From an uncultured Cyanobium sp. (GTDB taxonomy: Bacteria > Cyanobacteriota > Cyanobacteriia > PCC-6307 > Cyanobiaceae), in assembly GCA_937919075.1 (NCBI GenBank), contig CALFOF010000163.1:1-7461 (forward strand): a stretch of 7,461 bases of DNA. Direction: 5' to 3'. The notes beneath the pieces were generated by a model. The model saw nothing but the letters and a program-made list of their open reading frames with translations. It was not told the DNA's origin and did not search any database. This document shows positions 1 to 6,137 of the stretch, piece by piece (the stretch's first letter is position 1; every line of letters starts with the position of its first letter). The translations under genes and the position numbers were made by a program.

Positions 1-122
1 AGGAGGCAGGGGATCATCAGCACACCGAACCAACCGATGTAAATACGGTTGTCGGTGGAGGTGACCCACTGACAGAAGCTCTCCCAGGAGCTGAGACGTC
101 CGCTGCGAACAGCCGTGGCCAT
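1..122 (-). CDS. psbA: Photosystem II D1 protein (PsbA), N-terminal fragment
   Basis: D1 is the reaction-centre core subunit of photosystem II in the thylakoid membrane. It binds the primary donor chlorophylls, pheophytin, QB and part of the Mn cluster, and is rapidly turned over in light. Only the first 40 codons (plus two bases) lie in the window; the gene continues past the left edge. The translation begins [19 protein letters not shown] and continues with [20 protein letters not shown], the almost invariant D1 start: the [16 protein letters not shown] surface helix, then the start of the first transmembrane helix. ATG at 122-120 is the only reasonable start. No Shine-Dalgarno sequence precedes it; the leader is almost purely C and T. 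It lies downstream of, and on the same strand as, the DUF697-like gene, 236 bases away, so it probably has its own promoter, as expected for psbA. Which D1 isoform it is cannot be told from this fragment. Confidence 0.97.
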   Translation of the reverse strand, partial: MATAVRSGRLSSWESFCQWVTSTDNRIYIGWFGVLMIPCL

Positions 123-358
123 TGGAGGAAGGAGGACGGAAGGAAACGGTTTGTTCACCCTCTACTCGGCTCAGAAAGCCACGGAAAATCCGCCAGCATC
201 CGTAGCGAGAGAGCAGCAAAAGGCACCGTGCAAAAACGCTACGGAGGGCCTGCCGGTATGAAGCGTGCGGCCAGCATCTCTTCGCAGATGTTCAACAGAA
301 CCACCCTGAACTTCATGCAAATACATCATTAGTTGATCAAACTCAACAGTCGCCAGCC
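123..358 (-). promoter_or_regulatory. psbA upstream region (promoter and leader, exact promoter uncertain)
   Basis: This gap between the DUF697-like gene and psbA should hold the psbA promoter and the end of the upstream transcript. Just before the ATG the minus strand is a run of pyrimidines (about 123-148, interrupted mainly by single purines). A weak promoter candidate has a -10-like TAGAGG at 164-159 with TTTTCC 18 bases upstream, giving a leader of about 30 bases. A second weak candidate further upstream pairs TTGAGT with TATTTG at 17 bases, close to 345-317. Neither matches the consensus well. No T-tract terminator for the upstream gene is visible. The position is strong evidence that a promoter exists here; the exact boxes are guesses. 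Confidence 0.4.
199..245. repeat. Perfect 9-bp inverted repeat upstream of psbA
   Basis: TCCGTAGCG at 199-207 and CGCTACGGA at 237-245 are perfect inverted copies separated by 29 bases. In a minus-strand transcript they could form a nine-pair stem starting about 77 bases upstream of the psbA ATG. As DNA they could be two half-sites for a regulator. No T-run follows on either strand, so it is not a classic intrinsic terminator. The function is unknown. Confidence 0.6.
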
Positions 359-1738
359 CTAGGCCGTGGCCTGGCGCAGCACCCATTGGCGGCCCTGGTT
401 GAGGAACGCAGGCCAGTCGAGCCGTTCGCTCTCGGCGGCCCGGGCCACCAGCAGGGGCGCCTGCAGCCGGATCGCCTGCAGATCCGCTTCCGCCACACCG
501 CTGCTGAGGGCCAGCACATCGGCCATCGCCCGCGCCACCACCCGCGTGAGGTAGGCGCCGCTGAGCGCCTGCAGGCTGCTGCCCACCAACCAGGCGCTGC
601 CCTCCAGCCGCATCACGCTGGTGAGGGCCTGGCCGGTCCACTCCACCACCCCCAGCGCCAGGGCGGCGCGGGCCAGTTCGGTGGCCGCCGCCCGCAGCTG
701 CTCCATCCCCCAGGGGCAATCCCACAGCCGGGCCATCTCCTGCAGCATCAGCCCATTGGCCACGGCCAGCACCAGCAGATCCATGCTGGGCAACGGCGCG
801 GCGAACACGCCGGTGGCCACCAGCCACTGAGTGCGGTGCACCAGGGCCTTGCAGCGCTCACGCCGCAGGCGCTCCAGCACTCCCTGCCAATCGCCATGCA
901 ACCGTTCGAGCTGGCGCTGCTCGGTGCGGTGCAGCAGGGTGTGGCCCTGCTGACGCAACTCCTGCGCCAAGGGCGCCAGGGCAGCGGCCAGGGCCTCGGG
1001 CTGGCCGCTCCAGGGCAGCAGCCGCTCGCGCAGCTGCGCCGGCAGCTGGGCCTGCAGATCAGCCAGCAGTTGTGGAGCCTCACCGGCAACCAACAGCCAC
1101 ACCGGCTGGCCAGCGGGCAGCGCCTCCAGCCAGCGCAGATCGGCGGCCTGCAGCGGTGGGTGCACCGCATGAAGCAGCAGATCGCAGCGGGGGAAGGGGG
1201 CCGGCCAGCTCCAATCGGGGCTGTGGGAGGCGAGCGGATGGCCCCAGTGCAGGGTGATCGGCAGGGGCGCGCGCACCCCCTGCACCAACGGGCCCTCCAG
1301 GGCACGCTCCAGCGGACGCAGGCCCACCAGCCCCAGGTCGAGGGCCTGGCGATGCTGGCGGCCGCGCAGTTGCTCGAGCGCGTCGCGCCGCAGCTGCTGG
1401 GCCGCCTGGAAGGCTTCGGAGGCGGCCGTGGTGGCGGCTGAAGTGGTGGCTGTGGTGGCGCCCTCCAACTGCTCGAACTGGGGCAGCAGCCCCTCGCAGC
1501 GCTCGATCCAGCCAGCCCAGGAGCTGGGCAGCTGGGGTGTGATGGGACCGCGCGGACGGCGCCACCACCACCAGGCACCGGCGGCGGCCATCACGGTGAG
1601 CCCGCCGGAGAGGGGGGTGTGAAGGCTGTCGAGCAGCAGCCAGCCACCCAGCACGGCGGCTGCAGGAGCTGCCACCGGCAGAAAGGGAATCAAGCCGCGC
1701 CAGGAAGGGGCGTCCAGGGGGCGAGCGGAAGAGGGCAA
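359..1738 (-). CDS. Membrane protein with degenerate GTPase-like region and YcjF/DUF697-like C-terminus
   Basis: 459 residues from a TTG start; no in-frame ATG or GTG lies between the preceding in-frame TGA and this TTG, and no Shine-Dalgarno is visible, so the start is tentative. Two hydrophobic segments (about 16-37 and 43-59, the second ending in WWWWRRPRG) should anchor it in a membrane. Residues about 94-125 are an Ala/Thr-rich then charged helix. Residues about 130-260 have the order of a dynamin/Era-like GTPase: LDLGLVGLRPLERALEGP where the P-loop should be, CDLLLHAVHPPLQAADLRWL where the switch II strand and helix usually lie, and PVWLLVAGE where NKxD is expected. None of the three carries its key residues: no GxxxxGK[ST], no DxxG, no NKxD. 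The C-terminal third (about 295-459), with VATGVFAAPLPSMDLLVL and then QEMARLW, resembles the DUF697/YcjF region, which is amphipathic and normally membrane-associated. Family placement is from memory of motifs; nucleotide binding seems unlikely and the role is unknown. It is divergent to the transporter gene at 1855. Confidence 0.85.
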   Translation of the reverse strand: MPSSARPLDAPSWRGLIPFLPVAAPAAAVLGGWLLLDSLHTPLSGGLTVMAAAGAWWWWRRPRGPITPQLPSSWAGWIERCEGLLPQFEQLEGATTATTSAATTAASEAFQAAQQLRRDALEQLRGRQHRQALDLGLVGLRPLERALEGPLVQGVRAPLPITLHWGHPLASHSPDWSWPAPFPRCDLLLHAVHPPLQAADLRWLEALPAGQPVWLLVAGEAPQLLADLQAQLPAQLRERLLPWSGQPEALAAALAPLAQELRQQGHTLLHRTEQRQLERLHGDWQGVLERLRRERCKALVHRTQWLVATGVFAAPLPSMDLLVLAVANGLMLQEMARLWDCPWGMEQLRAAATELARAALALGVVEWTGQALTSVMRLEGSAWLVGSSLQALSGAYLTRVVARAMADVLALSSGVAEADLQAIRLQAPLLVARAAESERLDWPAFLNQGRQWVLRQATA

Positions 1739-1854
1739 GGAGAGCGACGCCCGCTGCGAACGAACGTCAGCATCTCTAGCTCAGCTACCCGCTCCTGCCC
1801 AGGGGCTCAATAGGTTGGGGGCAACCGTGCCGGGCCCGGGGGGCCTCTCCGACG

Positions 1855-2805
1855 ATGCCTGAGCGGATCCGGCCCGACGCAGGCGCTGGCACCCACCACG
1901 GGGTGACAGACAACCGTGAAGCGGTGAACAAGGTGCTGCTGATCGCCTTGAGCGTGAACGTGGCGATGAGCTTTCTGAAACTGTTCGTAGGGCTCTGGAG
2001 TGGTTCGCTGGCGGTGCTGGCCGATGCAATGCACAGCGCCACCGATGGGCTCTCCAGCCTGCTGGGGGTGATCACCAACAGCCTTTCCGATCCGCTCCCC
2101 GACCGCGACCACCCCTACGGCCACCACAAGTACCAAGGCATCGGCGCCCTGGCGATCGCGGCCTTCATCCTGTTCGCCTGCATCGAGATTTTGCAGTCGG
2201 CGGTGGAGCGGCTGCTGTCCGGGCTCGAACCGTTGCGGATCGAGAACGGCGCTTTCGTACTGCTGGTGGTGTCGCTGCTGGGCAACATCCTGCTGGCCAC
2301 CTACGAACGGCGGCAGGGGCGCCGGCTCAGGAGCGCCCTGCTGCTGGCGGATGCCCACCACACCACCAGTGACATCTGGACCACTTTGATGGTGCTGGCC
2401 GGGCTGGCCGGCGCCAAAGCCTTCGGGCTCAACTGGCTCGATGTGGCGGTGGCGGCGCCCTTGGCCCTGCTGCTGGTGCGCTCCTGCTGGCAGGTGGTGC
2501 GCACCAACCTGCCCTGGCTGGTCGATCACATCGCCATCGCCCCTGAAGCGATCCACAGCGTGGCGATGGCGGTGCCGGGGGTGTTGAACTGCCACGACAT
2601 CGCCAGCCGCGGCGTGCTTGGCCAGCAGGTGTTCATCGACATGCACATGGTGGTGGACGCTGACGACCTGCCCAGCGCCCACCGCATCACCGAATTGGTG
2701 GAGGAGCGGCTGGAGGAGCGCTTCGGGCCGGTGCGCTGCACGATCCACCTGGAACCGCGCGAATATGCGCGTTCGGAGATCACCTTTCGCGGAGCCCATG
2801 GCTGA
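1855..2805 (+). CDS. Cation diffusion facilitator (CDF) family metal transporter
   Basis: 316 residues. CDF proteins are dimeric inner-membrane antiporters that export divalent metals (Zn, Fe, Co, Cd, Mn) in exchange for protons. The family's transport-site signatures are present: HSATD at 60-64 in the second membrane segment and HHTTSD at 168-173 in the fifth, giving an HxxxD/HxxxD site as in zinc-type members, plus the DRDHPYGHHK loop at 83-92 after helix 2. Hydrophobic helices lie at about 27-47, 50-75, 96-118, 132-150, 162-186 and 188-208. The cytoplasmic ferredoxin-like domain (about 215-305, with PGVLNCHDIASR and FIDMHMVVD) closes the protein. Length is usual for the family. ATG at 1855 has no clear ribosome site; GTG at codon 17 is an alternative. 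It is the first gene of a four-gene unit ending with trpS, and its stop overlaps the next gene. The metal, probably zinc, is inferred; no regulator binding site was recognised upstream. Confidence 0.93.
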   Translation: MPERIRPDAGAGTHHGVTDNREAVNKVLLIALSVNVAMSFLKLFVGLWSGSLAVLADAMHSATDGLSSLLGVITNSLSDPLPDRDHPYGHHKYQGIGALAIAAFILFACIEILQSAVERLLSGLEPLRIENGAFVLLVVSLLGNILLATYERRQGRRLRSALLLADAHHTTSDIWTTLMVLAGLAGAKAFGLNWLDVAVAAPLALLLVRSCWQVVRTNLPWLVDHIAIAPEAIHSVAMAVPGVLNCHDIASRGVLGQQVFIDMHMVVDADDLPSAHRITELVEERLEERFGPVRCTIHLEPREYARSEITFRGAHG

Positions 2806-3328
2806 TCGCAACCGTGAGCTGATCGCGCGGCTCACGCCAGGTCAGCAGGCGCGTGTGCAGCAGTTGCTGGCCGAACAGCAGGGCCAGGCCAGCTGGCATG
2901 GGGGCGTGCCGGTGCTGGTGCTGGAGCGCTGCTGGCTGCGGCTGCGGGCCACACCAGTGGAGCAGTTGGCGCGGCTGCTGCCGCCCGACAGCACGGCGGA
3001 GGCCCCGGAGCTGGTGCGCTTCCGCGAGCTGCGCCAGCAGGGGTTGAGCGAAGGCGCCGCCCAGGCCCACTGCTGGGAGGAGTTCGGCCCGGCGGCCTGC
3101 CAGCTCGCCCTGCGACGCCACTGGCAGGCCCTGGAGGGCCCCCATCACGGCTGGACCCTGGACGCCTACCTGACCTTCCTGCGCACCTACCGCGCGCGGT
3201 TCGCAGCCGGCCAGGAGCGCCCTCTGCCGCTGCTGGTCCTGGGCCGGCGCGGCAGCCAGGAACCGCACCGCATCCACTGGCTGGTGGAGACCGGAGCCCT
3301 TGATGCGGCACACTTGCCCCCTGATTGA
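2798..3328 (+). CDS. Conserved-type hypothetical protein, soluble
   Basis: 176 residues starting at ATG 2798, which lies inside the last codons of the CDF gene (8-base overlap) and has GGAG only three bases upstream, so translation is probably coupled to the transporter. An upstream in-frame extension exists but would run far into the transporter gene in another frame and is rejected. I do not recognise the family. The protein is rich in Leu, Arg, Gln and Ala, has no membrane segment or signal peptide, and looks mostly helical: an N-terminal helix (MADRNRELIARLTPGQQARV), a strand-like PVLVLERCWLRL, then helices with RFRELRQQGLSEGAAQAHCW, and a C-terminal part with YRARFAAGQERPLPLLVLG and HRIHWLVETG. 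There are three cysteines but no metal-binding cluster. It sits between a metal transporter and the repeat protein upstream of trpS; position alone does not define a function. Confidence 0.85.
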   Translation: MADRNRELIARLTPGQQARVQQLLAEQQGQASWHGGVPVLVLERCWLRLRATPVEQLARLLPPDSTAEAPELVRFRELRQQGLSEGAAQAHCWEEFGPAACQLALRRHWQALEGPHHGWTLDAYLTFLRTYRARFAAGQERPLPLLVLGRRGSQEPHRIHWLVETGALDAAHLPPD

Positions 3329-3340
3329 AGGCTTGCGGCC

Positions 3341-4081
3341 ATGGCCGACCTGGAGAACGCAGCGGTGCCCACAGACGCGATGCCTACTGCCGCGATGCCC
3401 ACCGACGCGGTGACGACAGAAACGAGCCCCACGGAATCGGTGCCCACCGATCTGGTGGCTGGCGACGCCGCGCCTACCGACGCCTTGCTCGCGGACGCCG
3501 TGCCCACCGAGGCAGAGCAGCAGCCTGGTGACGCCGAGCCACAGATCCAACGCCGTGGCGCTGGTCGCCCGCCGGGTGGTGGGCGGGAAGCCGGCAGCCA
3601 GCGCGACAGCGGCGGCCTGCGCATCCGCCTGAGCGAGAACGAGCAACGGGCCGCCAAGGTGGTTCAGGACGCTTTTCAGCTGCGCTCCACCATCGCGGCG
3701 CTTGGCTTCTCGATCCGCACGGTGGCCCAGCTGCTGGAGCAAGGGGCCCTTGATGCGTTGGTGGCCGACATGCGCACGCAGGCGGGCAGCCGGCCCGAAC
3801 GCAGCCGCCCCGAAGGCGGCCGTTCAGAAGGTGGCCGCTCCGGCGAAGGCAACCAGACCCGGCGTGGCCGGCGGGAGGGAGCCGCAGAGGGGCGTTCGGA
3901 AGGCCGCGGCGAGCGCCGCGTGATCAGCAGGCCCGATCCCTTCGCCCGCCCGAGCCGACCGGAGCTGGTGCGCGAGCCCGAGCCGGTGCCGGCAGCCAGC
4001 GAGGCCGCTGAGGAGCCCACACAGGCTGGCGACGCTGTTGATGCCCTCACCCCAGCCAGCGACGCCGAGACCCAGCCGTGA
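3341..4081 (+). CDS. Low-complexity protein: pentapeptide repeats, helical core, RG-rich tail
   Basis: 246 residues. ATG 3341 is preceded by GAAGG at 3327-3331, a ribosome site that overlaps the stop codon of the previous gene. Three parts are visible. Residues 9-58 are ten consecutive five-residue units of the type xPTDA (VPTDA, MPTAA, MPTDA and so on), acidic and probably disordered. Residues about 93-148 are the only part that looks folded: LRIRLSENEQRAAKVVQD followed by helices with LRSTIAALGFSIRTVAQLL, a strand-then-helices pattern. Residues about 150-195 are rich in Arg, Gly, Glu and Ser (SRPEGGRSEGGRSGEG), like tails that bind nucleic acid, followed by an acidic Pro/Ala/Glu-rich end. 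No known family is recognised. A role in binding RNA or DNA is inference from composition. Its stop overlaps the trpS start in GTGA, so the two are likely translated together. Codon use matches its GC-rich neighbours. Confidence 0.82.
   Translation: MADLENAAVPTDAMPTAAMPTDAVTTETSPTESVPTDLVAGDAAPTDALLADAVPTEAEQQPGDAEPQIQRRGAGRPPGGGREAGSQRDSGGLRIRLSENEQRAAKVVQDAFQLRSTIAALGFSIRTVAQLLEQGALDALVADMRTQAGSRPERSRPEGGRSEGGRSGEGNQTRRGRREGAAEGRSEGRGERRVISRPDPFARPSRPELVREPEPVPAASEAAEEPTQAGDAVDALTPASDAETQP
3365..3514 (+). repeat. Ten tandem 15-base units encoding xPTDA pentapeptides
   Basis: In frame with the gene at 3341, the units read VPTDA MPTAA MPTDA VTTET, SPTES VPTDL VAGDA APTDA and LLADA VPTEA. At DNA level the best-kept units look like GTGCCCACCGACGCG with substitutions, mainly in the first and fourth codons. 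Register is kept across all 150 bases with no insertion. It differs from the A(D/N)Lxx pentapeptide beta-helix family because it lacks the central Leu/Phe and has Pro in most units. It looks like a diverged minisatellite under coding constraint. Confidence 0.8.
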
Positions 4082-5094
4082 CGCTGCGGCCGCGCGTGCT
4101 CTCGGGCGTGCAACCCACCGGATCGCTGCACCTGGGCAACTGGCTGGGGGCGATCCGCAACTGGGTGCAGCTGCAGGACAGCCACGACCCGTTTTTCTGT
4201 GTGGTCGATCTGCACGCGATCACGGTGCCGCATGATCCCGCCCTGCTGGCGGAGGCCACGCGGCGGACCGCCGCCCTCTATCTGGCCTGCGGCATCGATC
4301 CGCAGCGCTCCACGGTGTTCGTGCAAAGCCAGGTGCCGGCCCACAGCGAGCTCACCTGGCTGCTGAACTGCGTCACGCCGCTCAACTGGCTGGAGCGCAT
4401 GATCCAGTTCAAGGAGAAGGCGCGCAAACAGGGCGACAACGTGTCGGTGGGGCTGCTCGATTACCCCGTGCTGATGGCCGCCGACATCCTTCTCTACGAC
4501 GCCGATCTGGTGCCGGTGGGCGAAGACCAGAAGCAGCATCTGGAGCTCGCCCGTGACATCGCCCAGCAGCGCATCAATGCCCGCTTCGCGCCGGACGACC
4601 AACCGCTGTTGAAGGTGCCCGAGCCGCTGATCCTGGCGGAGGGCGCCCGGGTGATGAGCCTGATCGATGGCCGCAGCAAGATGAGCAAGAGCGAACCGAA
4701 TGAGGGCTCGCGCCTCCATCTGCTCGATCCGCCGGAGCTGATCATCAAAAAGATCAAGCGCGCCAAGACCGATCCGGTGCTGGGCCTGGAATTCGGCAAT
4801 CCCGAGCGCCCCGAAGCCGACAACCTGCTGGGGCTCTACGCCCTGCTGAGCGGCAAGCCGCGGGCCGGCGCCGCCGCCGAATGCGCCGCCATGGGCTGGG
4901 GGCAGTTCAAGCCGCTGCTGGCGGAAGCCGCCGTGGCCGCCCTGCAGCCGCTGCAGGAGCGTTACGCCGAGATCCGCCGCGATGAGGGGTACCTGAGCCA
5001 GGTGCTGCGCGAGGGCAAGGAGCGGGCGGCAGCGGTGGCTAATGCCACATTGGGGCGCGTCAAAGGGGCCCTGGGCTTTCTGTCGGCGGCCTGA
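4078..5094 (+). CDS. trpS: Tryptophanyl-tRNA synthetase
   Basis: 338 residues, the normal length for bacterial TrpRS. The cytoplasmic homodimer charges tRNA-Trp with tryptophan using ATP. Class I signatures are in place: the HIGH-type motif as TGSLHLGNWLGA with HLGN at residues 18-21, and KMSKS at 201-205 followed by EPNEGSRL. The family-specific GEDQKQH stands at 148-154, after LLDYPVLMAADILLYDADL, which supplies the aspartate that reads the indole nitrogen in characterised enzymes. N-terminal VLSGVQPTG is also typical. The start is GTG at 4078, overlapping the TGA of the preceding gene by four bases; there is no strong ribosome site, consistent with translational coupling. It is the last gene of the unit that begins with the CDF transporter. 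A palindrome CCTGATCAGG spans the stop codon, but no T-rich terminator follows directly. Confidence 0.98.
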   Translation: MTLRPRVLSGVQPTGSLHLGNWLGAIRNWVQLQDSHDPFFCVVDLHAITVPHDPALLAEATRRTAALYLACGIDPQRSTVFVQSQVPAHSELTWLLNCVTPLNWLERMIQFKEKARKQGDNVSVGLLDYPVLMAADILLYDADLVPVGEDQKQHLELARDIAQQRINARFAPDDQPLLKVPEPLILAEGARVMSLIDGRSKMSKSEPNEGSRLHLLDPPELIIKKIKRAKTDPVLGLEFGNPERPEADNLLGLYALLSGKPRAGAAAECAAMGWGQFKPLLAEAAVAALQPLQERYAEIRRDEGYLSQVLREGKERAAAVANATLGRVKGALGFLSAA

Positions 5095-5174
5095 TCAGGG
5101 GGGCGGCAGAACGGGCCAGCACACGCAGAGGTATCCAGCACCACTGAAAGCTCATGACCGCATCATGACTTCAG

Positions 5175-5203
5175 TTGCATATGGTTGCAGCTTCCCCTAC
5201 TCT
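5175..5203 (+). promoter_or_regulatory. Possible promoter of the PEP-CTERM-like gene
   Basis: TTGCAT at 5175-5180 and TACTCT at 5198-5203 are spaced by exactly 17 bases, which would start transcription near 5210, some 19 bases before the ATG at 5229. Each box matches only three of six consensus bases, so this is a weak call. If right, it rules out the two longer starts (TTG 5175, ATG 5181) because they lie in the promoter. Confidence 0.3.
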
Positions 5204-5228
5204 GCCGTCGGAACGTTATTCGTCTCGT

Positions 5229-6020
5229 ATGTCCTCCTTGCGCACATCGCTCCTGAAGGGGTTGGCTGTTGCCGCTACCACCCCTGTGGTTTTCCTCTTC
5301 GCACCGGCGCAAGCAGTGCAAGCAGCCTGCGTGGGCAACAACACGTTTGGAGGCATTGAAACCGGCGCCGGCGCCAACTGCGGCTCCCTCGCCGTAGGCG
5401 AGAGCTTTTCAATCGACGTCACGTCGTTTTTCGCCGATCTTGGCGACGAAGGCTTTGACGCCACTGACTTTGGTGTGGGCATCGTGAAAGGCACCGGCGC
5501 AGGCCTGTCGTTCTCGAACGTGCTGGCACGGGTCACCGGCATTGCTGGAGGCTTCCCTTTCACCTCGGCACCAATCGCGATCTGGGGCGGAACAGGCACC
5601 TCTATGCTTATCGGAACGGGTCCTGACAATCCCTTTGGTTCAGCACCTACAACTGTTGGCGCTGACTACACCCCTTCAAATCAAAACCCGATCCCACAGA
5701 ACGCCTTTCGCGAAGTGGCGTTCAATTTCGGTTCGGGCTTCGGCGGCTTCGGCAGCGGCAAGGCCTCACCTGATCTGATCGGCCTGACAGAGGTCACCAG
5801 CTTCATCATTGAAGGCACCCTCACCGGCGCCACCGACAGCACCAACACCATCATCAGTTTTGGTGTGGGCCCCGGCGGCATTCCCGAACCAGGCTCCACC
5901 GTCGGGGGCTACTACAGCGTGCCCGGCCCGCTGCCCTTGGCCGGCGTTGGCGCCGCCTTCGCTTGGAGCCGCTCCCTGCGTCGCCGCATCAAGGCCTCGA
6001 AGGCATTGGTTTCGGTCTGA
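5229..6020 (+). CDS. Exported protein with cyanobacterial PEP-CTERM-like sorting tail
   Basis: 263 residues from ATG 5229, chosen because it gives a clean signal peptide: basic start (MSSLRTSLLKG), hydrophobic stretch, then APAQAVQA with likely cleavage after residue 32. In-frame starts at 5181 (ATG) or 5175 (TTG) would add a polar extension of 16-18 residues. The mature part is rich in Gly, Ser, Thr and Phe with alternating hydrophobic residues, suggesting a beta-rich extracellular domain; Cys34 and Cys51 could pair. Near the C-terminus IPEPG (218-222) is followed by VPGPLPLAG, a short hydrophobic stretch ending FAWSRSLRRRIK (231-255), and an eight-residue tail. This PxP-hydrophobic-arginine cluster is the cyanobacterial form of the PEP-CTERM signal, which in the known system is processed by an exosortase. 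Substrate status is inferred; no exosortase is in the window. The function of the body is unknown. No strong ribosome site is visible. Base composition is less GC-extreme than the operon upstream. Confidence 0.88.
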   Translation: MSSLRTSLLKGLAVAATTPVVFLFAPAQAVQAACVGNNTFGGIETGAGANCGSLAVGESFSIDVTSFFADLGDEGFDATDFGVGIVKGTGAGLSFSNVLARVTGIAGGFPFTSAPIAIWGGTGTSMLIGTGPDNPFGSAPTTVGADYTPSNQNPIPQNAFREVAFNFGSGFGGFGSGKASPDLIGLTEVTSFIIEGTLTGATDSTNTIISFGVGPGGIPEPGSTVGGYYSVPGPLPLAGVGAAFAWSRSLRRRIKASKALVSV

Positions 6021-6031
6021 GATCAGAAGCC

Positions 6032-6057
6032 AGCCGGCGGGCTTACACCTGCCGGCT
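6032..6057 (+). terminator. Strong hairpin just after the PEP-CTERM-like gene
   Basis: AGCCGGCGGG at 6032-6041 pairs with CCTGCCGGCT at 6048-6057 (ten pairs, one G-T wobble) around a six-base loop CTTACA, starting 12 bases after the stop codon. No T-run follows, so it may act as an mRNA 3' stabiliser or a weak terminator ahead of the canonical one at 6138. Confidence 0.55.
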
Positions 6058-6137
6058 TACGGGCTCAGCAAACAGCCATCAATCAACGCATCGCCACGCT
6101 TGTGGTTGTTCAGGGACTCAGTTTCTTTCTTTCTCTT

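Noticed and set aside
151..261. Plus-strand TTG frame of 36 codons behind the GGAGGAAGGAGG purine run
   Set aside because: The purine run is the complement of the psbA leader; the frame is short with no other support.
171..329. 52-codon minus-strand frame upstream of psbA beginning MMYLHEVQGG
   Set aside because: No ribosome site, no family resemblance, and it lies where the psbA promoter must be; conservation in relatives would be needed to revive it.
386..1441. Long plus-strand open frame (351 codons, Gln/Gly/His-rich) opposite the DUF697-like gene
   Set aside because: Antisense shadow of a GC-rich gene: the composition is the mirror of its codon bias and no domain is visible.
1777..1795. 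TAGCTCAGCTA, similar to a tRNA D-arm start
   Set aside because: No T-arm GGTTCRANTCC, acceptor pairing or anticodon stem follows; it is just an 11-base palindrome.
1807..2835. Long minus-strand frame (342 codons) opposite the CDF gene
   Set aside because: The plus strand carries clear CDF motifs; this frame is His/Gln-rich with no recognisable feature.
2780..3742. Long minus-strand frame (320 codons) opposite the two unknown genes
   Set aside because: Its GHRxRGHR-type repeats are the reverse reading of the xPTDA array; the plus-strand genes have coupled starts and stops.
3676..4719. Long minus-strand frame (347 codons) opposite trpS
   Set aside because: trpS is certain on the plus strand; the antisense product has no family signature.
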